A DNA stretch of 64,000 nucleotides from Acanthornis magna (taxonomy: Eukaryota > Chordata > Aves > Passeriformes > Acanthizidae). The translations under genes were made by a program, and so were the position numbers. Position 1 is the first letter of the stretch. Every line of letters begins with the position of its first letter. Shown here in pieces: positions 13,261 through 24,003 of this stretch. The stretch covers positions 14,960,001-15,024,000 of the forward strand of contig JAWUZG010000032.1 in NCBI GenBank assembly GCA_036785705.1, written 5' to 3'. The notes below the pieces were generated by a model. The model did no database searches. It was not told where the DNA came from and worked only from the letters and a program-made list of their open reading frames with translations.

Positions 13261-13799
13261 CTATTGTACAGATATTCTAACAAAGATGGTATAGCCTTTC
13301 CTTTTGAAAGTCTTCCTTCTCAAGTATCCGTGAATATCAAGTAGAACAAAAGTCAACTGAAAATACTAGAAGGAGACAATGGCTTTTTCACAACATTGTT
13401 TTGGGTCATCAAAAAAAGGAAATTAATTCAATTAATAGAAGCACTGTGTATTAGAAAGACTTCCTCATGTTGCATGTCCCAAGAGAACTTCACAGCCAAC
13501 ACAGCAAACACTGAAAACCTGGGAGCTAAACCAATACAACAGATGACGCTTAAGGGAAATCCAAGCAACAATAGGTGAAGCACACCAAAACAAGGTATTG
13601 CTGAGTGAGGAGTGGATGGACCACAGAAACACAGTGGAGGAGGAAGGATTATGGGAAGAATTACAGATGACAACAGGCTGTCTTGGCAAGAGGTTGGGAA
13701 TAAGCATAACCAGGAAGAGGGAATCATTAAAGGATTTATCTTATATGAAGTCATTGTTATGACACATTTGTGTTTCCTTCTGTATAATGATAATAGAGA

Positions 13800-13833
13800 C
13801 TATCAGTGAAGAGTCTGTCCTCTTCACTGATAG
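13800..13833. repeat. perfect 14-bp inverted repeat (hairpin)
   Basis: CTATCAGTGAAGAG, a 6-nt loop (TCTGTC), then CTCTTCACTGATAG. The arms are perfectly complementary. It is located in CEP162 intron 2. Confidence 0.9.
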
Positions 13834-14557
13834 CTTTTAAAGTTCAGTGCATATGCCAAAAGACTAAGTTTAATCCTCATATTAGACCTGCATCATCCAG
13901 CTGTATATACAGTCTTTCTTTTAACTTCATGTTTTAATCACAAACATACATATATGCCCTCAGCCCAAACATAGTTTCATTAAGAGTTATTTAAAAGGGA
14001 AAAATCCTGCTCCATTTCCTCTTTGAAAGATTTGCTTAAACAATATTAAGTCTTCCCCAAACTACTGAGAAATCGTTTTTACTATTCCTCACCCTGTTAT
14101 ATGCTCAACACAAACATCACCTACAGAGAGATTTCAAGAAATGGAGCACATCAGTTTTTCATCTTCCTTATATTAAAAGGCCACACACTTTTTATAAAAA
14201 ACAAAAGCAAGGAGAGGGACACAGCAGAAGATACATGTGTAAAAGTAACAGAGAGTAGATAATGTCATTGTTATTTGGGTCTGTATCTAGCCAGCAAAAA
14301 ACACAATACATATTTTTGGATTAGCTGTTTAAAAACAGTTTTAGATTGAAATGATAAAAAACGATTAAGACAGGAATTGTTAAAAGTTACATTCTATGGG
14401 ACATTCCACATGCCATTTAGAATAATTCAATAGAGTTATTTGAATTTTTTTCTAATGAGCATTCTCAATGTGGGCAATAGTTGAGGAGGAAGAAGAGCAT
14501 GTCAAATGAGGAATAAAATACTAGAAGCAATCACATGCAGAGTTTTGACATAGAATA

Positions 14558-14579
14558 AATAATAATAATAATAATAATA
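14558..14579. repeat. (AAT)n microsatellite
   Basis: About seven AAT units in CEP162 intron 2. Confidence 0.9.
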
Positions 14580-15570
14580 GAATAAAAGTCCTTTCTCTTC
14601 CCGGAGCAAATCCTTTTGTAACAACAGTAAGTAAAGAACTTCCGAAGGAAATGCGAAGCCTAATTTTTAGTTTTACTAACATTAATAACTTCATTGAATT
14701 CAAGAGTGCTAACATAGTTACATCATCAAAATTACTTTTCAGAAGTCATTAAATTGTAACACAGCCTCTACATCAAAGAAATTTCAAGCATACATGACGT
14801 ATGAAACAGACACCAAAAATATTTTCTGCCATCACTAGTTATGCTTACATACAGAATCAAAATCTAGTAAAGGCCTTATATAGGCAGTATTTACGCTTTA
14901 GAGTTACCACACTGTGCGTCTGATAGACCAGAGAGCAGCTTCTGAAATTACAGGCCTATTTTCAGAAAAAAAAATGTAGCTAGTCAGGGCATTTAGATCA
15001 TGTCTGACAATTCTTAGCTTAAGTCAGAACCCACAGACTTGCATGATTTTGCCAGCACTCAAAATCATGAAGCACCATGAGGAAAGAAAGGAATCTAATT
15101 CAAATTTTCTAATCACTATTACATGCTTCATCTTATACAAGAATTTTTAAATATAAATCAGTGAGAGTAAGTATTGCACAGAAAAATAAAGAAATTTTTA
15201 AAACATAGCTCGTTTTTATATACAGGAAAGTGTTTTTGCCTCGTTTTCAATTATACATCAATTTGAAGTTTCTGGTACTAAGTAACACACATTAAAACCG
15301 AAACAAAAATCAAGAACCAAGCGCTCCTTCTGAAGATACAAACTAGTAATGTCAAAATATTTACTTAATCACAAAACTCTTCTGATTTCAACACAGCAAA
15401 ATAGTATGAATTAAGCTTAGCAATTAAGACCTTGCAAAGACCCATACATAAGGCACCTATGTTAATTACACGATAAAAGCATAGCTGAATCTTACACTTC
15501 ACATTTTTCCATACTCAGTTTTCCCCGTTTTTAATAGAGAATATGAATGTGACCTTGCTCTCAAACATAC

Positions 15571-15674
15571 CTCTTTCAGAAACTCTTCAAACTGCTCATC
15601 TAATTCTTCCTTTGAAAATCGATGTGCCATAATTTGAAACTGGATACTACCTTCCAAACAACTGCATCTAAAAA
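15571..15674 (-). CDS. CEP162: CEP162 exon 2: 5' UTR end and start codon
   Basis: The start codon is at 15630-15628, and 20 codons (MAHRFSKEELDEQFEEFLKE) run to a GAG|GTATGT donor at 15571/15570, phase 0. The start context has A at -3 and G at +4, a strong Kozak match. The acceptor follows a T-rich tract. Two AGs are possible, giving an exon start at 15674 or at 15667. The coding part of 60 nt is certain; the 5' UTR boundary is less so. The leader contains a tiny upstream ORF (15667-15647). The highly charged opening matches the conserved CEP162 N-terminus. Confidence 0.85.
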
Positions 15675-17266
15675 CTAAAATTTAAAACAAAAATAAAATT
15701 AATTAAGTGCATTCCGGAATTGATGTAACACCTCTAAGTTGTAATGATTTGCTTGAATAGAGCTATAAGCACAAAAACCCCAACCCAAATCTTGAGAGAA
15801 TACAAACATCGTTCTCCCATCCCTTACCTAAATTATTTACTGAATGAGACAATCAATACAAACATACTTAGGTTACCCAAATTCCATATAAGCAAAATAC
15901 TAATTTCAAAACAGCAGCTCCAGCATTTAAACTTGGAGGGATAAATAAAATATGATTCATTTCAGCCTCTTTACATTTTTCTTTAAAAAATAGCTCTCTT
16001 AGCAACCCACAATTAAGCATTTTGTCCATAATCAAATGAGAATCTACTGCAGTCATATTACCAATCCATTTTAAGGGCTTTTAATTCCTATGTTTCTTCT
16101 CCAAGACAGGGGACACCTGGCATTGCTAGTTTTGTTTCATCATCTCTGCTGTGCTTTGGATTTAGTAAACAATAAATACATGTAAATCTTTTTAAGGTTA
16201 GAGAATGGCATTTGGTTTGATCTGCCCTGACACAAAGCTGATGATACTTGCTCCATTCCCATTCCCCTACGTCTGCATCAACTTCCCAGGTATAAAATAT
16301 GCCCCATAACCAAAAGGCTGCAAAGCTTTTGTGTACCACTGCTCCACACATATGGCTGCCTTCAAAACTGTGTATGTATGGCAGCATTAAACTGCACTAG
16401 CATCTTCCAGGCTGAGAACTGCGCTGTAAACATAAAAGGGCTAAACATTTGCAAAAGTGCTTTCGCCATTAAATAAAACTTCTCCCAGTATGGAGCCCAC
16501 TCAGTACACAGGACTGTTACCTACCTAGTAAATTGATTTTGACAGGTGAGTTGTGACAACTGTTTCCTGCTTTCACTCCTTATCCATCCATAGACCACCC
16601 GATACTTCGGCTTTAGCAGTTAAAAAAAAAAAAAAAAAGTTATATAGCAGACTGCCCAGGCATTGAATTGAGTAAGATATCCTTATGTAAGCATTTGGAC
16701 AATATCTCTGAAAACATGGTAAGGAGATTAAGAATGTTACCTCTCAGGGCACACATAATCCAGTATCCTTTTATACTTTCACATCAAAGAACACTTGATG
16801 TTAAACACAGGATGCTTTAGCAATTTACTACCTGTGCCAGCTCCTTCAGCAAGTGGGGAATATTTAATTCCAGCCTTGCCAGAAAAATAAAGTGATTCGT
16901 CTGACATTTTCCGTACTTCTACCTACATTAGAATTACGGCTTTCTTCTATCTGCCTTATAATTACATCTTTTATAAAAACTAATAATTATGCCACTTAAA
17001 GGACAACACATATGTTGACAATTTCCGTAACAGAAGATCATAGGCAAATATTAACCTTAACAAATATACTTTTCAGCCATACCTTCAGACCTGGCAGTTC
17101 GCAAATGACTTTGTGCATAAAACAAAGGCGGCACTTGCTGGGATGTATGCTACCACACAGTGCAGAAGGCGGAAGTTTTGAGGAGGTATGGCTAAACCAC
17201 GGGGATGGAGGAAAGCTTAAACAGCCTAACACATTTCATGTAACCTTTTAATCATCCCAGCCGTGA
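15675..17266 (-). other. CEP162: CEP162 intron 1 (within the 5' UTR)
   Basis: The intron between the GC-rich leader exon and the exon carrying the start codon. Its upstream limit depends on which donor is used (17,267 or 17,450). It is AT-rich with a 17-bp poly(A) at 16,622-16,638. No gene is seen inside it. Confidence 0.5.
16622..16638. repeat. poly(A) run
   Basis: 17 consecutive A residues in CEP162 intron 1. No retrosequence was recognised upstream of it. Confidence 0.9.
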
Positions 17267-17450
17267 CCTGATCCTCCTCCTCCTCCGGCTTTCCCTGGAG
17301 CACAGGCACTGCCGGCGCACGGCAGCGCGGAGCCTCGGGGACGGGCGGGCAGGGCTCGTTCCGAGGCCCGGCGGGCGCTCCGGGGAGCGGCGGGGGAGGG
17401 AAGAGGCCGCGGCTCGGAGCCGAGCGCTGCTCCGAGCGCCGGGCGCGCAC

Positions 17451-17504
17451 CTGCACCGCGCCGGGCCGCGCTCAGCCACGGCCGCCCCGCTCGCCGGCGG
17501 CGCG
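17451..17504 (-). other. CEP162: candidate CEP162 non-coding exon 1
   Basis: In the CpG island the minus strand carries a GTGCAG|GTGCGC donor (exon end 17,451), just downstream of the X-box. This suggests a short untranslated first exon. An alternative donor, ATCAG|GTCACG (exon end 17,268), would give a longer leader reaching the edge of the GC-rich block. The start site is not determined, and RNA evidence would be needed to choose. Confidence 0.4.
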
Positions 17505-17518
17505 GTTGCCTGGGAAAC
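17505..17518. promoter_or_regulatory. RFX X-box (GTTGCCTGGGAAAC)
   Basis: The 14-mer GTTGCC-TG-GGAAAC is one base from the symmetric X-box GTTGCC-NN-GGCAAC bound by RFX factors, the main regulators of ciliary genes. It lies next to the putative first exon of CEP162, a centriole/cilium gene. The palindromic half-sites and the promoter position make a functional site likely. Confidence 0.75.
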
Positions 17519-17557
17519 CCTCCCGGCCACCGTCCCGCCCGCCAGGACGGACGGCGC

Positions 17558-17563
17558 CACGTG
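17558..17563. promoter_or_regulatory. E-box CACGTG
   Basis: A palindromic CACGTG core (GCCACGTGAT context) inside the CpG island, of the type bound by USF/MYC/TFE-family bHLH-ZIP factors. It is followed within 10 bp by CCAAT. Confidence 0.45.
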
Positions 17564-17570
17564 ATTCCGC

Positions 17571-17575
17571 CCAAT
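17571..17575 (+). promoter_or_regulatory. CCAAT box
   Basis: CCAAT in GCCCAATCC context within the island, a typical NF-Y-type element. It lies about 55-70 bp upstream of the X-box with respect to CEP162 transcription. Confidence 0.4.
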
Positions 17576-17616
17576 CCACCACCTTCCTTCTGCTCTGCCC
17601 GCCCCGCCGCGGGACA

Positions 17617-17622
17617 CACGTG
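17617..17622. promoter_or_regulatory. second E-box CACGTG(AC)
   Basis: A CACGTGAC element, a good USF/TFEB-type site, about 55 bp from the first E-box in the same island. Confidence 0.45.
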
Positions 17623-17623
17623 A

Positions 17624-17721
17624 CGGGAGGGAGCGGGCCCGGCGGCCATTCCCGCCGCGGGAGGGAGCGGGCCCCGGCGGCCATTCCCGCCGCGGGACGC
17701 GGGGTCGGGAGGGAGCGGGCC
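17624..17721. repeat. GC-rich 34-35 bp tandem repeat in the promoter
   Basis: Two near-identical units (17,624-17,657 and 17,658-17,692) contain GGGAGGGAGCGGGCCC followed by GGCGGCCATTCCCGCCG. A third partial copy of the G-rich half is at 17,706-17,721. The copies differ by one inserted C. Each full unit has an SP1-like G-rich box and a GGCCATT element. Confidence 0.85.
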
Positions 17722-17793
17722 GGGGCCACGCGTGAGGCGCGGGAACAGGCCCCGGCGCCATTGACGCGCGGAAATGGCCGCGCGTGCGGAGCG

Positions 17794-17807
17794 GCGCCCC
17801 CTGGCGG
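17794..17807. promoter_or_regulatory. CTCF-like core GCGCCCCCTGGCGG
   Basis: GCGCCCCCTGGCGG differs by one base from the common CTCF core GCGCCCCCTGGTGG (reverse complement CCACCAGGGGGCGC). It sits at the upstream edge of the CpG island, a typical position for a promoter-proximal CTCF site. Confidence 0.5.
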
Positions 17808-18421
17808 CTGAGGGGTGGCGGTGGCGGTGGTCCCTGAGCGGTCACGACCCGGCAGGGTTAAGGGACATTCCCTGTGCCAGCGTCCAGGAGCCGCCCTAGC
17901 ATCACACTCGCACCACCTGAGCTGGGACCGAAGCCCCTTAGCAGCTACAGCACCCCACAGTCACACGGCCAGAGCAGGTTTCCTTCGGCTCGGCCCCACG
18001 CGCTTCGCCAGAAGTCGTTCAAGTGATGGTTTTGAAAAGCGGGAAGGAAAGAGTTAAAAATTGTGTTGCAAAGGTCAAACTCAAAGCATGCCTTCTCGCT
18101 TTTTCGCAGAAATCCCCTTCTAAACTTTTCCTAATGTTTCAGCCTTAGATGTCGGCCGTTGTGCTTTTAATACGTTTTAGCACATCTCTGGAAATGTTTA
18201 AAATACACAGAGAAATTAATGACCCCTGTTTCCCTGACCACTGCCTCTCAAATAACCACAGAACAATTGCAGTCTGTGCTTGCATGTGCTCTCCAGCGAG
18301 GGTCTGTCAGTTGTGTTTGTTGTGAGAGTCACGTTGCTTTAGGAATTTTTATGCCAGCATTTAATAAATGGCAAAATAAAACAAGTTCACTTAAGAATAC
18401 AAATGGACATTGTTCACACAG

Positions 18422-18426
<5 letters not shown>

Positions 18427-18475
<49 letters not shown>
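18427..18475. repeat. (CA)n microsatellite, about 24 units
   Basis: An uninterrupted CA dinucleotide run just upstream of the CEP162 promoter. Its length suggests it is probably polymorphic. Confidence 0.98.
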
Positions 18476-18477
<2 letters not shown>

Positions 18478-21400
18478 TGATTCTCTGTTCAGCAGACTTG
18501 GAATGGAAAGATTTTGAAAGGAAGTTTTCTTGGATGAGTGTTGGATACTCGTTGCAAGTGAGAAACTAGTTAAAGTCCTATTACTGTCTCTCATTTCCTG
18601 TTAGCTTGAGAGATAAAGACAGTGCTTCCAATATGGCCTTTATGTATCCCAGATTTTTTTATGCTAGTATAAATTATAGTTTAAATTCAAAGAAGCAAAG
18701 AAATATGGGCTCTGTGTTTTCCACATAATTCCATAGGAATTACTTTGCTAAAGGTGCTGCATCACTTCTTTCAATCAGGCCTATTGTCTGCAGATGGAAT
18801 ATTACATTTCCATTTTCAGAGTATTTTTTTCATCTTTGTGTGCTACTTCTGCTGCTGTCTATGGGAAATGTGGGAGCTGATCAAGGACAGAATGCCCGCA
18901 TAAACTAATATACTAGAACAATTTGTTACACACGACAGCCTAGTGATGGCGAAAACATCAGTTTCCAACATTTACTCTTTTCTCTTGTCGCATGAAAAAG
19001 CATAGAGTGAGGCATGAGCATTTAAAGAGAAATATGGAAATTAATTAAAAGAATGTCAGTCATGCTTCATGCCTTGATCCTGCTCAGATTTAAGCCAATG
19101 CAAATTTTACTATTAACTTCAAAGTGATAGCTGTGACATCATTCATTGATCATGAGAGTTACTTCATGTATGATCAAATAATCACATCAAGGGCTCAGTC
19201 CTTCAAGCTGCTAAAAAACTGTTGCACATTGAAGCTTTTCTGTTTGCAGAAATATGTTCAAAGAGCCTTTTATAAAGTATAGAAAATGTGCAGAGGGATC
19301 AATGCTGTTGGAAACCTCAGTGCCCATATGGGAAAGAAAAAAACCTAAACCACTCTTGATTACTGTGGTGGAGAGGAGGCATTGCCTGGTGTTGAAATGT
19401 CATCCAGTGCATTCAAATAACATGCACAATAGCCACTTAAAAGATTTTCATTTCCTTCTAATGCCAACCAGTTGGAGCAGTTTTCTCAAGAGCTCTTAAC
19501 AGCGGAGCTTAAAAAATGGGAGAACAGGACTAGCCACAAATTTCAGCCAGGAACATGGCAATTTGGGCAGCAGTGCTAATAAAGCAGAAGGATGGATGCA
19601 AATTCTAAAATAAATCCTGCTGGACAGAGCCCCAAATTATAAGGTAAATTTCAGGCTCTGCTGGCATGGATGGGAAGCCTTCGTTGAGTTCTGTGAAAAC
19701 AGATTTTGCCGCTGTAGTCATTGGCTTCACATTTAAATGTACGGCATGTGCACACTTAACACATATGTTTTTCTTGCTAAACAGCAAAAATATGAGGCTT
19801 CATGTATAGTCATTTCAAAAGATTAATGGCAAAATTAAAAGGAATGATATCCACACTTTTGTTATGTTGTCTGATTTCAGTTTTGTATCATCCATGAAAG
19901 TCAATGGAGAAAAAGATATGACATAAAAACCAAAACCGTCTGCCACATTCACTTTGGCTGAAGCATTGCATCAGATAGTATTTCAGTACTGAACTTGCAA
20001 ATATGTGAAATATGAGATTATGATAATAAATATTTAACCATATTCTTGGTTATGTTTTTTTAAGGGTTAACAGTTTCCTACTGAATCAAAAGCAAACAAA
20101 CAGTGGTGGACAAAGAAGTTAAAATTGCATTCTTTGTGTATGCTCACCGTGATGAGACTTCCTTAAGTGACAATGCAGTAGAAATCCTTTCCACTATGCA
20201 CATCAGAAAAAAGAAAAGCCTTCCATAACTATAAATTACACAGAAAAGAAAAAGAATCATGTGGAACTGTATTTCATGTAAGAGAAAATGGTAGTCAAAT
20301 TAGGATGAATTATAAAATAGTTCACATAACTATAATTTTAGTCTAAAAGAGCATTTTTAATACTTTTGATTCACTGCAGGTCTTACTTTGTTCTATCACT
20401 GATAACAAGTCCTCAGATCCCAAGGGTTGGATTTTTCGTTGACTGGGTTACAGTAGCTATCCTGAGCTCAGTGTCTCACCCAACGGGTTTTTTCCATGAC
20501 GAATTTTGTCCATGGGCTGAGAACTAAATTCTGTGTCATGTTTCAAATTATTCCAGAGACTTAGACTGGTCGTGAATCTTATTTCTGCTGTGTCCCTTGA
20601 AGGGAGCTGCAAAGTTTGGAGTTTGGAAGCTGGGCTGTTGCTGGCCATTTCCCATTTTCTGGAAGTTAGCAGACATGCACTGTTTCTCATGCTTTTTGAA
20701 AACGAATCCTCCCTCTGGCTTATTTGTGTAAATGTTTAATTGCCTTAATGTTGTGCCTGTACTGCCAAGTTTTTAGTTTCTCTGGAAGAGTGCAAAGTTG
20801 CTGTAATTACTGGCTGCAGGAATAAATCCTTCACCATCATAAAGGAAACTCTCCTATCGTCAGCAACTGTAAGCAGTTTAAAATTCCTTCAAGAGGGTGA
20901 TTGTTTTCAGTCAATAATTAAAGGTGCTTATCATGCTCTCAGATTAAAGTGCATTTGCCAACATTTGAAATTGCTTTTTCTTTCATTTCCTGATTCTCTA
21001 TAAACTTGTTGGAAAACATTGCTCTACTGTGTAATCCAGCTAGTGGAGCAAGATCCCTTCTGTTGTTTTTGACAAATCCTGGGAAAATTATTATGCAAAC
21101 GTATGTACAAACATGGCAGATTTCACCAACTGTAGCACTTTTGATCACTAGACTTAGTGATGCCCCGTGCCTACTGTAGGTCCTTCTTTGCCAGTGAAAA
21201 TTCTCAATTCTTGGCATCAGGCAACATGCTTACAATTCCTACTTTGTGGGACTGGAGAAACAACTTGTGTCGCTTCCACCTCAGATCATTTGAAATGCAA
21301 ACCCTCATCTGCCTTGAATATTCTCCTTTGCATCTAGAAAGTTTTGTAATAAACTTTGTGTGAAAACACGCTGTATGTGTTCTGTTCAGAAAAAGTTAAG

Positions 21401-23941
21401 GTAAATATTTTCATAAAAATTTCTTGGTGGCTTACGAAAGATCAAACTCAGAAAATTCTGCAAAGAAAAAGTAAGTGTTCTGATTTATTAAAATTTTTCA
21501 GATCTGTAACATCTTTCGTTGATCCTGACAACATATCTGCTTAACACTGGCAGGAATATTAGCTTTGCATTTCAGATTTTCACTTGGTTATTTTTAGTTC
21601 TTCTGAAGCCTGGGAAATAAGAAATATAACCGCTTTGAACAGTCTGAAAGAGCCAACTCTAGCAGGGCCTCTGAATCTGATTAGATAAAACAACAAAGAG
21701 GTTCTGTTAGGGCAGAGGCAGGAAGAACTAAGGTGGGTGGCAATATCTGTCATAACTCAGGGGAAATGTAGCCTCAAAGCACTCAAAAGTGGGTGAAAAA
21801 ATAACATAAGCAATAGACAACTTTCCCACATCTTAGGTCACTCTCCAAATGCAGTTTGAAGAACTTTCTCTGCACTCCACTTTTCTTTTTTTCTTTTTTT
21901 ATTTTTAAAGTACAATAAACAGCACATGCATGTGTGTTTATATTAAAAAGCTGATTTAGGGGAACATCGTTTCTCTACAGATAAGTATCTGAAAAAATGC
22001 AGTGTGGCAAGTGCAATTAGATTTGTTGGTACAGAAACAGTATAAGATCTTAAGGGCCAGATTTGCGATTTTCAACATTTTCCTCAGAAAGCTAGGTAGC
22101 TTAGGGATTGACACAGGAGATTTCTCCCTAAAATACAGCTAGTCATAGCACCACATTTTATCCTACTGTCCAGAAGAAGAATCAAACTGTTGTGTTTAGT
22201 ACAACTGGGAGGTCTTCAGTTTTTTTGGGGGGTTGATTTAAAAATGATCTGTTATTGGAGGGGTGGAAAGGACACTTGGACAAGGATTGTGCTTCCCTAC
22301 ATTCAGTGTAGGATGCTTATTTTGGGTTGGAAGAGATCGAAATAGAGTTTTGTGCATTTCCTGAGGAAAATCAGTCAAAATGTTTTCGAAATTGCTATGC
22401 ATCCACGATGTTGAGCCTTGTCTATGTCAGAGGCTGGGAGTGTTACCTGTTTGACACCCCCTGCTAAGTGCACCCCAAACTAGTCCTGCAGCTGAGGAAT
22501 GTGGTGCTTGTTCCTCATATTGGAGGCACATGAGAAAAGTCCCTCCAAACTGCTCTTTCCCTGTGCGTAGCTGCGGCATTTCTCTAGTAACTCCAGGTCT
22601 GTCTCCCATGGGACGGACGTGCTGTGGAGCAGGAGATGCATACAGCTGTGATAATTAATGCTAATCCAACACCAGTTTGCACTGCACCAGAGGTTCAGCC
22701 CCCATGCCAGGCTGAGGGTGCTCATGTGTGTATGCCTGTGAACTAGGTGGGTTGTAAGTGATGTTTTTGATCAGGCTAAAGGTAGCTACAGTGTACATTG
22801 GGACAGGAGTGCTGGAATATGTAATTTATCCTTATTGTCTTTTTTCTCATTTTTTTTTCTCATTGTAATTTCATCAGAAAATAATCTGCTCTACATTATT
22901 TTATTTTCTTTGCAATCTCTCTCTGTGAGGTTCAGTCTCACATTCCTGCACACGGAATTGGGCATCAGATCTTAAAATCTTGAGGGGGCAACATCAGATT
23001 CTTGCCAGGAATTCTTGCCTATACAAGTTATCCTCCAGCAGCTGATTTGTGGACAGCCCAGGTGAATGTATAGGAAGCCTTTTTCCCCGATGAATGGAAA
23101 AAAGGTAGATAAGTGCACATGGATAGCCCTTTTTGTCTTTGGCCAGTGAAGGAATAACCCCCTCAAAACTGGGCTCACATGTAATAAAAAAAACTCTGGG
23201 ATGTGTTAACCAGTATTGATGGGGGAGGGAGGGGGGACAGGGTGACTATTACAAGTCTGTTCTCTGTGAGAAGCAAGTTTACATGTTTTGTCAATTTATT
23301 GTAGCTGTCTCACTCGTCATCTTCATACTTGTGGAGACAGAGGGCCCAGTCCCATGCTGTTTGTACAGATGCTGTTAGTACAGAGACAGGGGATGAGGAA
23401 GTCAGGGAGATCTGAGGTCTCCTTCTCTGTGGCCACATCCCCAGCTCTTCTTTGGGACATTTCAGGTAGGTGCAGGTCCCTCACACTGGGCACATTTCTA
23501 GCATGACACTTTTGTTGCCTTGTGCTGGCACAAGGAGGCTTCATTCTGCACCAGGTGAAGCAGCCTTTCTGGAGCCAGCATGTGTCCTATTTTTTGGTTT
23601 AACTTTTCCTTACCTGGAAAAAAAGGTAATCTAAACTGGTGTTCTGTGTACAGGAAACAAGAGCCAGCCAGGTAGGTATTATGGAATAGAAAGCCTCACT
23701 ACTCTGGAATTCAAATGAGGACAGGCAGATTTATTTATTATTTTTTGCCTGTAAACAGTGCTTTAGGGATATGACCTGTTGTTACTTAGAGATTTCCAGC
23801 AGTGGAACCTTTGGTGTCTGTCTACCACCCACCTAGAACCAAAAATGCCACCAAGAGATCCGCTTGTCAAGGGACTAAAATAGTCCTTAAAGCTTAGCCT
23901 CAAAGGACTATGACACCTGCTCTTGTGTGTATTCTCTTTCT

Positions 23942-24003
23942 CTCCATATCTACCCCACTAATCACCTATTAGCTCCATATCTACCCCACTAATCACCTAT
24001 TAG
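23942..24003. repeat. 31-bp perfect tandem duplication
   Basis: Two head-to-tail identical units beginning CTCCATATCTACCCCACTAA and ending CACCTATTAG, followed by four more bases of a third unit. Identity of the copies implies a recent duplication. Confidence 0.93.

Larger units (their letters stand above)
10931..15570 (-). other. CEP162: CEP162 intron 2
   Basis: A 4.6-kb intron between exons 2 and 3. It contains AATC and AAT microsatellites (12,806 and 14,558), a 20-bp tandem duplication (13,221) and a perfect 14-bp hairpin (13,800). No exon or full transposon was recognised. Confidence 0.6.
1..17504 (-). other. CEP162: CEP162 (QN1/KIAA1009) locus, 5' part of gene, truncated at window start
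   Basis: This is the 5' end of a spliced gene on the minus strand. Six coding exons can be joined with conserved phase (0,1,1,1,2,1 at successive donors), giving about 244 N-terminal residues. The start reads MAHRFSKEELDEQFEEFLKE and continues SLSDDSLGNSKKKSSILERL. As I recall the family, this is the conserved opening of CEP162, named QN1 after its discovery in quail neuroretina. CEP162 is a large (about 1,400-residue) microtubule-binding protein of the distal centriole. It recognises the axoneme and promotes assembly of the ciliary transition zone, including CEP290 recruitment. The long coiled-coil C-terminal half is not in this window. The visible part is low-complexity, with a lysine-rich patch and many acidic/serine stretches, as expected for the disordered N-terminus. 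The promoter holds an RFX X-box, which fits a ciliary gene. The identification is from memory of the family, not from a search. Confidence 0.85.
17268..17830. promoter_or_regulatory. CEP162: CpG island promoter of CEP162
   Basis: GC content and CpG density rise abruptly here from an AT-rich background and fall again after about 17,830. The position is upstream of the minus-strand start codon exon, so this is the CEP162 promoter. It holds an X-box, two CACGTG E-boxes, a CCAAT box, GC-box-like runs and a GC-rich tandem repeat. No TATA box is evident, as usual for ubiquitous or ciliary gene promoters. Long open frames across the island on both strands (up to about 197 codons) reflect its GC composition. 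It could also be bidirectional, but no plus-strand gene is visible. Confidence 0.85.

Noticed and set aside
17252..17845. Open frame of 197 codons (minus) and others across the CpG island
   Set aside because: Proline/arginine/alanine-rich in all frames, as expected from GC-rich promoter DNA. Several frames are open at once and no domain is seen.
18391..18594. ORFs with TH or CV repeats
   Set aside because: Translation of the CA microsatellite.
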